64,000 nt of DNA from Metellina segmentata (taxonomy: Eukaryota; Arthropoda; Arachnida; Araneae; Tetragnathidae). The position numbers and the translations under genes were made by a program. This document shows positions 25,701-31,198 of the stretch, piece by piece. How positions within the stretch are numbered: the first letter of the stretch is position 1; each line of letters starts with the position of its first letter. The notes below the pieces were generated by a model. That model saw only the letters and a list, made by a program, of their open reading frames with translations, ran no database searches and had not been told where the DNA came from. Location of the stretch: the NCBI GenBank assembly GCA_947359465.1, contig OX375878.1:78846416-78910415 (forward strand). The letters are read 5' to 3'.

Positions 25701-28700
25701 AAATTACCTCCAGCGGTGTCTTGACCTCACAAATCCTTCTGGACATTGATAAAAGTGGTTTTTAGTAGGTTCTAATGGTTTTTTTTTTAGGAAGTTTTTC
25801 GCTAGTCTGCGAGGTTTATCCTACGAATATTTGAGGCAAGAGTTCACTGGGAACTTCCGAAAATCACCTCCAGCGGTGTCTTGCAACGACTACTGTTTTA
25901 CAACTGTTACTGTCTCTACAACTGTTTTGTGGGGATTTGCTAAAGCAGAGGTGTTCAAAATTAAGATTAACAGCATTAATCTAAATTTCAGCGCAACTTA
26001 AGGAGCTGATTACAGTTGCAGTGACTAAGAGTACACCTAATATATTGGGAAAGCTGTTCGTTTGATATTGTGTTAATGCTTCCAGTAACAGAAAAGGAAG
26101 TAATAAATGCTTTTTCACTTAAATTGAGAGTTACTTTCAAAACACCCTGCAGTGTAAAATACGGTATGCAAAATATAGTCTGACTTACCACTGCATGAGA
26201 GCCTTTATGAACTTTGTAATCTTGTGCTTGTTCATCCTCATATACTGTTGAGTAGAAAATAATAGAAATATTAAGAAATCTTATTTCTTGCTCGTGAGTA
26301 TTTTTTATCATAATCATTGTCAACTGGAAAATAATCTACGAGAGAAACAAGCTGTACTTGGTTCAGGATTCTATGATTAATCACGATTTAAACTATCTGA
26401 AAATACTTATTTTTATAGTCGATTTTGAGGATTCGGCATATTACCATTTTTGTCTCAAATTTATTTACTTGCTACTTATTAAAACGGATTGGATGATGAA
26501 TTGTATCGCACATGAGCTATTATTTCTAAAATTAATGTACATTAGGAATCATAAAATAAATTTTGTTATCGGCATGAAACGCGTGAAGTTTGGTTTTTTC
26601 GGCAATGTTTCAACTCGTTTTTGTGCTAGCTGTATTCTGTCTAATCTACATGCACTTGTTGTTTGGGATATTTGCTGTTTCAATTTCTAAGCATAAAATC
26701 ATTCAAAAGTACACTAAATTTCAAATCATAATCGAATTACTTTACGGTTGGTAGGTATTTTAATTAAAGTCGCAATGGAGCAACACAATGGGCTATAAGC
26801 GACGGTTCGGTATCAAACCCAAAGGGAAAGATCCGAAGACAACTTCATGGGCAGATGATGAGGTCACACATGAGCTGGCACCTCTCCAAACTTCCACGCC
26901 ATCGTGAGGCCACGTCAAATTCAACGTGCACCAGCCCCCTTTCTACACGATGGTTAGATTCGAACTAGCAACCCTCAAGTTGCTAATCGATTACTCTTTC
27001 CAAACAGGCTAGCCGATCAACCGGTATAGTGGTTAAGGTATTAGCCTCTAGATCGGAAGGTTCCTGGTTCGAATCCGGGTCCGTTCATGGATGTTTGTAA
27101 GTGTATGGTGTAGAGGCGGCTGGTGCACCTTAAGTCTGTCGTGGTCGAAAGCCCTCACGTTGGGTTGGTGCGGAAGTTTGGAGAGTGGGGTGCCAGCTCA
27201 GGTGTTGCTTCGTCATCTGACCGTGATTCAAAATTACGAGGTGTTGTCCTCGGATTTTTCACTTGATTGACTGGTCCCGGATCGTCGTCAATAGCCCGTT
27301 GTGTTGCTCTAGTACGACGTTAACTAAAATTACCAATTACCAAACGGGTTACAAAATCACTTTACATATATGAGGATAGATTTTTCCGTGTTAACGATAA
27401 GGTGTCTTACCATGTAGAAGTAATATGCATAATTAGCTCTACGATTCAGCATAATTTTGAAATATTTTATAAATATTTCAATGGAAATATTAGTTTCCTG
27501 GAATTTTAAAACCTCCTTTACTTTTCTCAAATTAAAACTACCTATCTAACATGTGAGATGAAAAGATACCGCGATTTCTTTTGCTGTGATTCATTAACCT
27601 TCAGACTACTACCGGTACAGCAGTTGTAACTTGATCAATTGAAAGTTATAAAAATCGTCGTAGTCAAACGGTTAAGTTATAGGAATCGTCGTAGTCAAAC
27701 GGTTAAGTTATAGGAATCGGATCTGCTCCGCCAACAGCTATTAAGGTAAGGCTGTCGGTAGGTAGGTAGATAGGCAGTTGAATTTCAGAATTTCCACCGA
27801 TCGAGTTGAATTACCATTGAAGCAACACAACAGGTTATTAGAGACGGTCAGGGATTAATCCCGAATAAAAAGATCCTAGAAATAACATCTAGTAATTTTG
27901 AACCAAAGTCAAATAGCGATGACAACACGTGAGCTGGCACCTCATTCTCCAAAATTCTACATCACGCCAATATAAGGACAATTGTGGCCACTTGAACCAG
28001 TCAGTTCAAGACGGTCTTTGGTTGAATTGAGATTCGAACTCGCAATCCTCCTGTTGCTAATCCAGAATTCTACCAACTGTGAGATAAGGACAAAATATTG
28101 ATTGGAAGAAAATTTAGTTGAATTATAGTTGTTGTTGTTGTCGTGCGGGCCATATATGGCCCAATTGGGGGTGCCATTGCCCTGGAGGGTTGGACTTCTT
28201 CTTGCATGACACATCCGTTTTACAGTAAGGTCCCTTTCACACATCCATTCACTCACACATATCGTAATTTAGATCCCAATCAGAGGCCGATAAACCCCTG
28301 ATCAGGTACCCCCAGAGGTATTGTTTGGTATGGGAACATGGGGGACTTTGTGACCACGACCTATTGAACGTGCCCCAGCCACCATTAGTGAACACGACGG
28401 TCTTTAGCCAGGTCAAGCCCCGATCTCGCAACCATCAGAATTGAGGCTCCGCCGAGGACAGAACCCACAACCCATCCGATGCGAGCCCGACGCTCTACTG
28501 ATTGAGCTACCGCTGCTCAGTTGAATTATTAAACGCACACAGTGAATAATCTCATCTGCCAAGACATAATTAGGTTTTCACTTCAGTTTTAGAATCAATT
28601 ACAAATTTCTCCCCTCAAAAAAAATAATATTGTGGATTGCGCCAAAAATAATTCAAACTACGGCCAGTACAGCAGTTGTACTTTGAAAGTTATAAGAATG

Positions 28701-30427
28701 CACCAAGAAATAATTTAGACTACGACCGATACAGCAGTTGTGCATTAAAAGTTATAAGAATCGGGCCAAGAAAGAATTTAGACTACAGCCGGTACAGCAG
28801 TTGTATATTAAAAGTTATAAGAATCATGCCAAAAAAGAATTTAGACAACGCCGGTACAGCAGTTGTGCATTGAAAGTTATAAGAATCTCGCCCAGAAAGA
28901 AAACGCGTCAGTTACATCTGTAATAGTCAGAAGGTTAAAGGCATTTTTTTTTACCTGTTTCTCGCACTCAAACGAATGCTTTGTTCCGTCTTTGGTGTAA
29001 CTTTACTTCTTTTGGAAATTACAGATGTTTTTGTGCTTCGGAAGTTAACAGAAACGAATCAAATAATGCACTTAACCCATCGTAATTATATAATAAAATC
29101 CCACTACAATTCCTTTCGAACAGAAAAGCTGGTTCATCGATTCGACATGTCCTCGCGATTCTTTGGTGGAAATCATACAAAACACTGAATTTATTATCTA
29201 ATAAAGCATTTCCGAGCCTCCAGGTGAGAAGTAGCGGAAATTATTACTGTCATTATTATTTCCTTACTAACAAATGCCCCAGGGGTACTCGTGTTAAGAG
29301 TCTCGCAAGTGTTCGCAGAAGGGTTATGGGCCCAGCTGGAGTGGAATATCGATTACACCGGCTAACGGCATCCAATAATCGTTATCGTGACAGCCGTGAT
29401 GAACACAGGAACTCATTTACGAAAGACAAAAAATGCGTTACTCGTGCCTGAAAATGAGTAATTTTTTTGTCAATTTAATAGCAGAAAGCATGGAATTAAA
29501 TTATTACGAGATATATTCGATTCAATAAAGGAAGGTCTGATAATTTTACGTTGTTTATAGACATTAATATTATGCCTTAACCACCAGTTACTGGTCCTGA
29601 CAAATGCACACTGATTTTCAATGGAAAGGATAACTGTAAAAATGTATCATTTAAAATTTAAATAATTTTCTCAATTACCTATTCTTTAGTATGTCCTAAA
29701 CTATACTGCGATTTTTAATGTATAGTTAATACGTGTATTACTATTCTAAAATCGTCGAGCACATCCCAGATTATCAGTGAAAACATCACGAACCTCACAG
29801 AGCAACTTTTCACAAATGAGATCACAGTGATTCCATTTGTTAAAAAAGAACTGTTACTATGGAGGGTTAATTAATTTGCAATTATATGCGTTTTAAGGAA
29901 GCTTGTCGCGCGCGCGCGGTAACGCAAAACTCATAATATTAAAAAACTAAGGTACCTTAGAAATGCGTATTAACTGTGCTGCCAAGTACTAGTTATATCA
30001 AACTAGTGCTTCGATATACCTAGTTTGAATACTAGTTATAAAAGTAGTTGTATCACACCTCTTAAATAATTTTTGTGACAAAAGTATTGCACATGATCAA
30101 CACGATAATCGTTCCTCGAAGGAATATGATGTTTCATCTGACTCTGGTTAAAAAACTTTTCTTCAAGCAGCGTTTTGACGTGAGAGAATAATTTCTTAAG
30201 CAAATGTGGTTTTATATAAAATGGGGATTTACTTTTCACACTAGAATAAAACAAATATCTTCACAGTTGAATAGAAGTTTTATTCAAACTAGAACAAAGA
30301 AAATATTGAAAAACAAGAATAAAATAGATTTCAACACACCTGGATTGTGATTATGCTCATGCTCTGCACCGTTCAACTGTATAGAAGAATTAGCTTTGTG
30401 GTGTAAAAATAAATCACGTCCATGTCT
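1613..30427 (-). CDS. Interrupted non-fibrillar collagen gene, 19 exons seen, both ends missing (multiplexin-like)
   Basis: Whole-gene span; exons are listed separately. The joined exons keep one open frame for about 624 residues. Most exons start and end in phase 0 and begin with a Gly codon, as in collagen genes; the exceptions are the phase-1 junctions of exons 1/2 and 16/17 and the phase-1 end of exon 19. The product would be a secreted or membrane-bound extracellular matrix trimer. Layout: N-terminal non-collagenous segments (exons 1-5) containing one short COL block; a long COL run (exons 5-7); then COL blocks separated by breaks of roughly 10-35 residues, each break following a GPPGPP-type run. 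This alternation is what is known for multiplexins (collagen XV/XVIII; Drosophila Mp). An endostatin-like C terminus would settle it, but it is not in the window. Alternative: a MACIT collagen, given the RRKR motif in exon 4. Introns run from about 80 bp to over 6 kb and are filled with transposons. Confidence 0.85.
1853..1957 (-). CDS. Collagen exon 18, COL with acidic break
   Basis: A 105-nt exon (35 codons), acceptor TTTCAG|GGGTTA, donor CCACAG|GTACAC. Triplets [14 protein letters not shown], then a very acidic interruption ([14 protein letters not shown]) and return to triplets (PGPPGPQ). Confidence 0.92.
1958..2978. other. Intron between collagen exons 17 and 18
   Basis: About 1 kb of AT-rich sequence with a short GA microsatellite at about 2733-2752. 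No exon or element recognised. Confidence 0.6.
2979..3082 (-). CDS. Collagen exon 17, Gly-X-Y
   Basis: A 104-nt exon, acceptor ACTCAG|TTAAAG, donor ATGAAG|GTATTA. Entered in phase 1 it reads [18 protein letters not shown] and on to GLPGMK: charged triplets typical of non-fibrillar collagens, continuous with exon 18. Confidence 0.9.
3652..3676 (-). CDS. Collagen microexon 16 (25 nt)
   Basis: Acceptor TTTCTAG|GACGGA, donor CTGAAG|GTAAAT. It reads DGLDIITE plus one base, and that G joins TT of exon 17 to make a Val codon. It is required to bring the frame from phase 0 (exon 15) to the phase-1 start of exon 17, which strongly supports it despite its size. Confidence 0.75.
3823..3939 (-). CDS. 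Collagen exon 15, COL block and break
   Basis: A 117-nt exon (39 codons), acceptor TGGCAG|GGTCGT, donor AACGCC|GTAAGT. Triplets [16 protein letters not shown], a small imperfection (GEAVKGEK), then [10 protein letters not shown] and the break GGYINA. Confidence 0.9.
4021..4041 (-). CDS. Candidate 21-nt collagen microexon (exon 14)
   Basis: Acceptor ACACTTAG|GAAGAA and donor CAACAG|GTAATA enclose exactly seven codons (EEFAVQQ) in phase 0. It would extend the interruption between exon 13 (ending DLSGFS) and exon 15 (starting GRPGVPG). Its only support is position, phase and splice sites, so it could be chance; skipping it would also keep the frame. Confidence 0.5.
4042..5104. other. Intron between collagen exons 13 and 14, left part
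   Basis: AT-rich with no recognised element. Confidence 0.5.
5105..5210. repeat. 24-bp tandem repeat, five phases
   Basis: The motif TTTTTCGAATGTATTATT recurs at exactly 24-bp steps (5105, 5129, 5153, 5177, 5201). Because 24 is a multiple of three it opens repetitive frames on both strands, which are not genes. Confidence 0.9.
5640..6402 (-). pseudogene. Tc1-like transposase relic
   Basis: Minus-strand pieces of a Tc1-type transposase in several frames. The N-terminal DNA-binding part is at 6214-6399 ([20 protein letters not shown], then [10 protein letters not shown]). The catalytic end is at about 5780-5900: a second-Asp region ([14 protein letters not shown]) followed, in another frame and after a deletion, by [10 protein letters not shown], the third catalytic region. 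Frameshifts and the shortened spacing make it dead. Terminal repeats were not found, so borders mark only the coding relic. It lies in the intron between exons 13 and 14. Confidence 0.75.
6588..6698 (-). CDS. Collagen exon 13, basic COL block and break
   Basis: A 111-nt exon (37 codons), acceptor TTTCAG|GAAGAA, donor TTTTCT|GTAAGT. Charged triplets ([14 protein letters not shown]) run into [11 protein letters not shown], followed by a break (SLTDLSGFS). The basic cluster GRRGKRG is a possible heparin-binding site; that is inference from charge. Confidence 0.92.
6699..7260. other. Intron between collagen exons 12 and 13
   Basis: About 560 bp, AT-rich; nothing else recognised. Confidence 0.6.
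7261..7392 (-). CDS. Collagen exon 12, COL block ending in a hydrophobic break
   Basis: A 132-nt exon (44 codons), acceptor GAATAG|GGAGAT, donor ATTATT|GTAAGC. Triplets [10 protein letters not shown] to GPQGPPGPI, then a non-collagenous tail ([11 protein letters not shown]) that leads into exon 13. Confidence 0.9.
7500..7562 (-). CDS. Collagen exon 11, pure Gly-X-Y
   Basis: A 63-nt exon of seven charged triplets ([13 protein letters not shown]...GLRGEK), acceptor CTCTAG|GGTGAT, donor GAGAAG|GTATGT. Same length and phase as exon 6. Confidence 0.9.
7563..9028. other. Intron between collagen exons 10 and 11
   Basis: About 1.5 kb. The part from about 7850 to 8430 is somewhat richer in GC than the surroundings but shows no frame or element ends. 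Confidence 0.5.
9029..9109 (-). CDS. Collagen exon 10, Gly-X-Y
   Basis: An 81-nt exon (27 codons), acceptor TTCCAG|GGTGAAAC, donor TACGGA|GTAAGT. Triplets from [12 protein letters not shown] to [13 protein letters not shown]. Joined to exon 11 it gives a Gly-Gly step (GYYG|GDKG), i.e. a one-residue-type imperfection, or a small exon between them has been missed. Confidence 0.88.
9110..11436. other. Long intron between collagen exons 9 and 10
   Basis: About 2.3 kb, AT-rich. At 9420-9560 two degenerate pieces with ATCTCGTCAT repeat each other, and similar wording recurs near 43.7 and 46.75 kb. No exon seen. Confidence 0.55.
11437..11535 (-). CDS. Collagen exon 9, pure Gly-X-Y
   Basis: A 99-nt exon of 11 perfect triplets ([13 protein letters not shown]...GHDGLKGVK), acceptor TTTGTAG|GGATTT, donor GTAAAG|GTACAT. 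Continues the helix from exon 8 into exon 10. Confidence 0.9.
12154..13478 (-). mobile_element. Mariner-superfamily element with long transposase ORF
   Basis: A 1325-bp element with inverted ends CAGAGGCTGTTCACACATTT (left) and the matching complement (right), flanked by TA at 12152-12153 and 13479-13480. It lies in the intron between collagen exons 8 and 9, in the same orientation as the gene. Confidence 0.9.
12625..13404 (-). CDS. Tc1/mariner-type transposase, N-terminal 259 codons, broken C terminus
   Basis: DNA transposase of the IS630-Tc1-mariner superfamily. Uninterrupted 259-codon frame: N-terminal helix-turn-helix region (about residues 30-125, with [20 protein letters not shown]), a linker, then the first catalytic Asp in TIDESWVYL (near residue 180). 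Downstream the frame is lost; the remaining catalytic part lies in other frames at 12208-12600 ([10 protein letters not shown] where the second Asp is expected but I see HPKAS, and [14 protein letters not shown] near the end at about 12330-12370). The apparent loss of the second Asp and the frameshift suggest an inactive copy, though a younger one than its neighbours. Confidence 0.8.
   Translation of the reverse strand: MQLYYVFQSQNYLLRLERFVFIQNGVFNEAVVRRIYICSFREKYSYSVIQKRCESHGFVISKVSIGNIVNKKGKKRHIGASSGTKIPNKYPRKKRTYSIIAKVRCLMLKENPPSQRTVAKSLKCSLPTLNKMINVDLNLKKAIKRNVHRLSPKHIAERRTRCRILYEKYLFNEKWKKIVTIDESWVYLNDCSKKRAIYYHKRVEKNLSTWFTESKESFSKGFMIVAGFSYHGKLKIKRVEKMSRLTPNTIRNIFYRQFF
13669..13860 (-). 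CDS. Collagen exon 8, interruption followed by COL block
   Basis: The longest exon, 192 nt (64 codons), acceptor TTTAAAG|CTGGATG, donor GATAAG|GTGAGT. It begins with the rest of the interruption ([16 protein letters not shown], then PFTSYM) and enters triplets at [10 protein letters not shown], ending in charged triplets ([10 protein letters not shown]...). Continuous with exon 9. Confidence 0.92.
14329..14481 (-). CDS. Collagen exon 7, COL block and interruption
   Basis: A 153-nt exon (51 codons), acceptor TTTACAG|GGCTCT, donor TTTGAT|GTACGT. It starts [10 protein letters not shown], continues in perfect triplets to [10 protein letters not shown], then breaks into a Ser/Thr-rich non-collagenous piece ([11 protein letters not shown]) that continues in exon 8. 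The GPPGPP-then-break pattern recurs at five later places. Confidence 0.9.
14931..16279 (+). mobile_element. Full-length mariner element with degenerate transposase
   Basis: A 1349-bp element with about 28-bp inverted ends (CAAAGGGCGTACCATAAAAA and the complement at 16252-16279) flanked by TA on both sides (14929-14930, 16280-16281). The transposase starts at 15129 ([11 protein letters not shown]), shifts frame near 15300 and contains stops. Recognisable pieces: paired helix-turn-helix (SVANDLNVN..., [18 protein letters not shown]), first catalytic Asp ([12 protein letters not shown]), second ([12 protein letters not shown]), third ([14 protein letters not shown]). The D,D34D layout identifies mariner. 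Dead copy because of frameshifts and stops. Confidence 0.9.
16280..16854. other. AT-rich spacer between two mariners
   Basis: No gene, repeat or element end recognised. Confidence 0.5.
16855..17795 (+). mobile_element. Mariner element, internally deleted and frameshifted
   Basis: Inverted ends ATCATCCGGAAAGTTCTG (about 16859) and CAGAACTTTCCGGATGAC (about 17775-17792) define roughly 940 bp, shorter than the usual 1.3 kb. The plus strand carries transposase pieces in several frames: an N terminus from an ATG at 17038 ([12 protein letters not shown]), a helix-turn-helix region ([13 protein letters not shown]), the second catalytic Asp region (QHDNAGPTF) and the third ([14 protein letters not shown]). 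The segment with the first catalytic Asp is largely missing. Frameshifts make it inactive. Exact left border uncertain by a few bases. Confidence 0.8.
17796..18666. other. Intron sequence without recognised content
   Basis: AT-rich, chance ORFs only. Nothing supported. Confidence 0.5.
18667..18746 (+). repeat. 20-bp tandem repeat, four copies
   Basis: Four consecutive 20-bp units of the form GCCGTTATTTAAAGAATAAT with few substitutions. Intronic. Confidence 0.85.
18990..19266 (+). mobile_element. Helitron-like 3' end, copy 1
   Basis: The right end has a short hairpin (AACCGAGTAAGGTCGGGTT) 10-12 bases before GCTAG|T, the hallmark of a Helitron 3' terminus. Upstream body sequence (TGTGAAATG..., GGATATGTATGCG, AAAGTAAG, GTAGAA) matches copies at about 30.83 and 35.27 kb. 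The left border is approximate. Confidence 0.6.
19977..20622 (-). mobile_element. Complete non-autonomous Helitron, 646 bp
   Basis: On the minus strand it starts with TCTATATATATATTTCTC at 20622 and ends at 19977 with a GC hairpin (GGGGGC...GCCCCC) followed by CTAG. It sits exactly between an A and a T, the usual Helitron target. There are no terminal inverted repeats and no target duplication, as expected for rolling-circle elements. Internally it has GC-rich, TE-like palindromic motifs next to the 3' end (GCTTCGCTCGC, TTCGCAATT) and an 80-codon ORF (20231-20473, minus) of unknown function. No Rep/helicase frame is present, so it would need enzymes in trans. Confidence 0.8.
21090..21152 (-). 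CDS. Collagen exon 6, pure Gly-X-Y
   Basis: A 63-nt exon of seven uninterrupted triplets ([13 protein letters not shown]...GPKGEK), acceptor TTTTCAG|GGTATA, donor GAAAAG|GTATAA. It starts with Gly in phase 0 and continues the helix of exon 5 and into exon 7 without a break. Confidence 0.88.
21153..22750. other. Intron between collagen exons 5 and 6
   Basis: About 1.6 kb of AT-rich intron. No mobile element or further exon recognised. Confidence 0.6.
22751..22885 (-). CDS. Collagen exon 5, Cys-containing linker and start of main COL region
   Basis: A 135-nt exon (45 codons), acceptor GTTACAG|TCCACAG, donor CATCCG|GTAATA. An acidic linker ([11 protein letters not shown]) leads to a C-E-C motif and an N-I-S sequon, then the collagen repeat starts at [12 protein letters not shown] and runs to GIPGIPGHP. 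Paired cysteines just before a helix commonly form inter-chain disulfides in collagens; here that is inferred from position. Confidence 0.85.
22886..23810. other. Intron between collagen exons 4 and 5
   Basis: About 0.9 kb. It includes a CRE-like TATGACGTCACGTTT at 23504-23518 that is repeated exactly at 39144-39158. Confidence 0.5.
23811..23903 (-). CDS. Collagen exon 4, basic non-collagenous segment with furin-like site
   Basis: A 93-nt exon (31 codons), acceptor CTTAG|GGAGATTG, donor GGGCCG|GTAAGG. It contains one Cys (GDCAWYG), a strongly basic block ([12 protein letters not shown]) with RRKR matching the furin consensus R-X-K/R-R, and an acidic Gly/Ser end (MGSGEGP). Not collagenous; phase 0 at both ends links it to exons 3 and 5. 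Such sites release ectodomains in MACIT collagens and can also mark processing in other matrix proteins. Confidence 0.7.
24500..25250. repeat. Imperfect tandem repeat of about 190 bp, four copies
   Basis: A conserved core (CGTAAAGCTTGACCACGAAA with variants) recurs at 24514, 24704, 24883 and 25091, i.e. every 180-210 bp. The shared surroundings are a GAGAACTCAC block, GAAAAATCCTAGAGT and TAGCTCAACA. Intronic, ending just before collagen exon 3. Confidence 0.8.
25296..25421 (-). CDS. Collagen exon 3, linker plus first short COL block
   Basis: A 126-nt exon (42 codons): acceptor TTTGTAG|ACTCAC, donor GAAAAA|GTAGGT. It reads a polar linker ([16 protein letters not shown]...) and then a short triple-helical run that begins [13 protein letters not shown] and ends GPRGEK. 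The run ends with the exon after only a few triplets, so this is a small N-terminal COL block. The neighbouring intron carries two tandem repeat tracts. Confidence 0.85.
25569..25884. repeat. 159-bp direct tandem duplication
   Basis: CACAAATCCTTCTG...GCGGTGTCTTG (25569-25727) is repeated directly at 25728-25884 with few changes. It contains an inverted motif (CTCGCTAGTCTGCGAGG) that could fold. It lies in the intron between collagen exons 2 and 3. Confidence 0.88.
26189..26244 (-). CDS. Collagen exon 2, acidic non-collagenous
   Basis: A 56-nt exon between acceptor CAACAG|TATATG and donor GCAGTG|GTAAGT. Entered in phase 1 from exon 1 it reads [11 protein letters not shown] then VHKGSHAV and ends in phase 0. 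The acidic, Tyr-containing stretch (YEDEQAQDY) could be a sulfation site; that is inference. Strong splice sites and matching phase on both sides support it despite the short length. Confidence 0.6.
26245..26751. other. Intron sequence upstream of collagen exon 2
   Basis: AT-rich; a 110-codon plus-strand ORF here looks like chance (no domain, extreme composition). Confidence 0.5.
26752..27009 (-). mobile_element. tRNA-derived SINE copy (family 1)
   Basis: The minus strand starts with a tRNA-like head (B box in TAGTTCGAATCT at about 26953) and ends at the left with the tail shared by all copies (ATTGTGTTGCTCCATTGCGAC). It is inverted relative to the next copy. Confidence 0.7.
27013..27351 (+). 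mobile_element. tRNA-derived SINE, near full length (family 1)
   Basis: Best copy in the window. Head with pol III A-box-like TAGTGGTTAAGG (27027-27038) and an exact B box GGTTCGAATCC (27066-27076). The body follows, with CTGGTGCACCTTAAGTCTGT, then GCCAGCTCAGGTGTTG and the core GGTCCCGGATCGTCGTCAAT, and a tail CCGTTGTGTTGCTCTAGTAC ending in an ATTACC repeat. Such elements move with LINE enzymes; the tail microsatellite is probably the recognition end. Confidence 0.82.
27810..28085 (-). mobile_element. tRNA-derived SINE copy (family 1 variant)
   Basis: Minus-strand copy with head GAGTTCGAAT-type B box near 28030 and tail near 27815. Very similar to the copy at 37250-37530, including flanking sequence, so the two belong to one larger repeated segment. 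Confidence 0.7.
28127..28518 (-). mobile_element. tRNA-derived SINE (family 2), 392 bp with target duplication
   Basis: The minus strand begins GAGCAGCGGTAGCTCAATCA, a tRNA-like head with an A box (TAGCTCAATCAG) and a B-box-like GTGGGTTCTGTCC, and ends in a CAA repeat tail (CAACAACAACAACT). Perfect 11-bp target duplications AGTTGAATTAT flank it (28116-28126 and 28519-28529). The sequence without the insert is preserved at about 37.59 kb. Confidence 0.85.
28639..28895. repeat. 62-bp tandem repeat, four copies
   Basis: Units with GGTACAGCAGTTGTGCATT and AAAGTTATAAGAATC recur at 28671, 28733, 28796 and 28858 (steps 62-63 bp). A further single unit lies at about 27610-27655. Confidence 0.88.
28896..30339. 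other. Intron between collagen exons 1 and 2, right part
   Basis: About 1.4 kb. A GC-richer patch at 29270-29450 has no convincing exon. A short CG repeat (GCGCGCGCG) sits at 29908. Confidence 0.5.
30340..30427 (-). CDS. Collagen exon 1 (most 5' exon recognised), non-collagenous, His-rich
   Basis: Acceptor TTTTCAG|AGACATGG and donor CCAG|GTGTG bracket an 88-nt open frame (29 codons plus one base). The peptide is polar, with an N-S-S glycosylation sequon (HHKANSSIQ) and a His/Glu-rich end (AEHEHNHNP). It contains no collagen repeat; assignment to the gene rests on the phase-1 end, which joins exon 2 exactly. The upstream exon was not found. Confidence 0.55.
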
Positions 30428-30824
30428 CTGAAAATAAAATATGGGCTATAATTGAAGAGAAAGAATACAATTATTATGTTATTATTAAATTTTACCAAAA
30501 ACATAAATTCGGATTTCCTTTTGCTTTCTGCATAACTTCCGTGAGATTTGTAACACATTACAAGTAGTCATAGAACTTTTTATAAAAGGAGGAAATCGAA
30601 TTACTCAAAGTTTTTAAAAGTTTTGACATAGGCTTCCTTTACAAAACAATAAAACTTTTTAAAACTTTCTATTCCGTGTTTCAAATATAGCTACTTTGTT
30701 TTACTGAAAGCTATAATCTGTGGGCAAATAACATCTTTCTCTTCTTTCAACAGGTACATGATTTCAATTAAAAACTAATTATCTGAATTGAAAAATATCC
30801 TTTAAAGTGTATCGCGTGCTCAAA

Positions 30825-31111
30825 GAAAAGGAACACTTGTTCATTTTAGTATCACCTTTCGTAATCTTGTCTTACGAACAGGAATACGATGCGTGTGAAA
30901 TGGATTATATAGATGGATATCCGTGTATTTTCAATTTAATACCAAAGTAAGAAGTAGAAGTTATTAAAATGCTGAAAAGCAGCAGATCAAAAGTGCATTT
31001 ATCTAATACTTGGGTATTGTTGTCATTTTTCTAAGAAAGAGAAAAGGGGTTATTTCTGTCACTTTTCCATTCTAGTTTACCAATTCACCCCGAGTAACCC
31101 GATTCTGCTAC
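30825..31111 (+). mobile_element. Helitron-like 3' end, degenerate copy 2
   Basis: Homologous to copies at 18.99 and 35.27 kb: GTATCACCTTTCGTAATCTT, GCGTGTGAAATGGATTATAT, AAAGTAAGAAGTAGAAG, and an end CCCCGAGTAACCCGATTCTG followed by CTAC where the others have CTAG. Hairpin decayed. Confidence 0.55.
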
Positions 31112-31198
31112 TTTATAATCAAAAATGTAATGTACTATTTTTGTTTTAGCAATGAACATAATTGGATCTATCGAAGGATGTTCGAAAACTTTTGTAAG

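Noticed and set aside
26358..26690. 110-codon plus-strand ORF
   Set aside because: AT-driven composition, no recognisable domain, lies in a collagen intron.
27013..27090. tRNA gene
   Set aside because: A and B boxes are present, but the segment leads straight into a SINE body that recurs elsewhere, and I could not fold a full cloverleaf.
28450..28518. tRNA gene on the minus strand
   Set aside because: It is the head of a SINE with target duplications.
28676..28923. Two overlapping repetitive plus-strand ORFs
   Set aside because: Read-through of the 62-bp tandem repeat.
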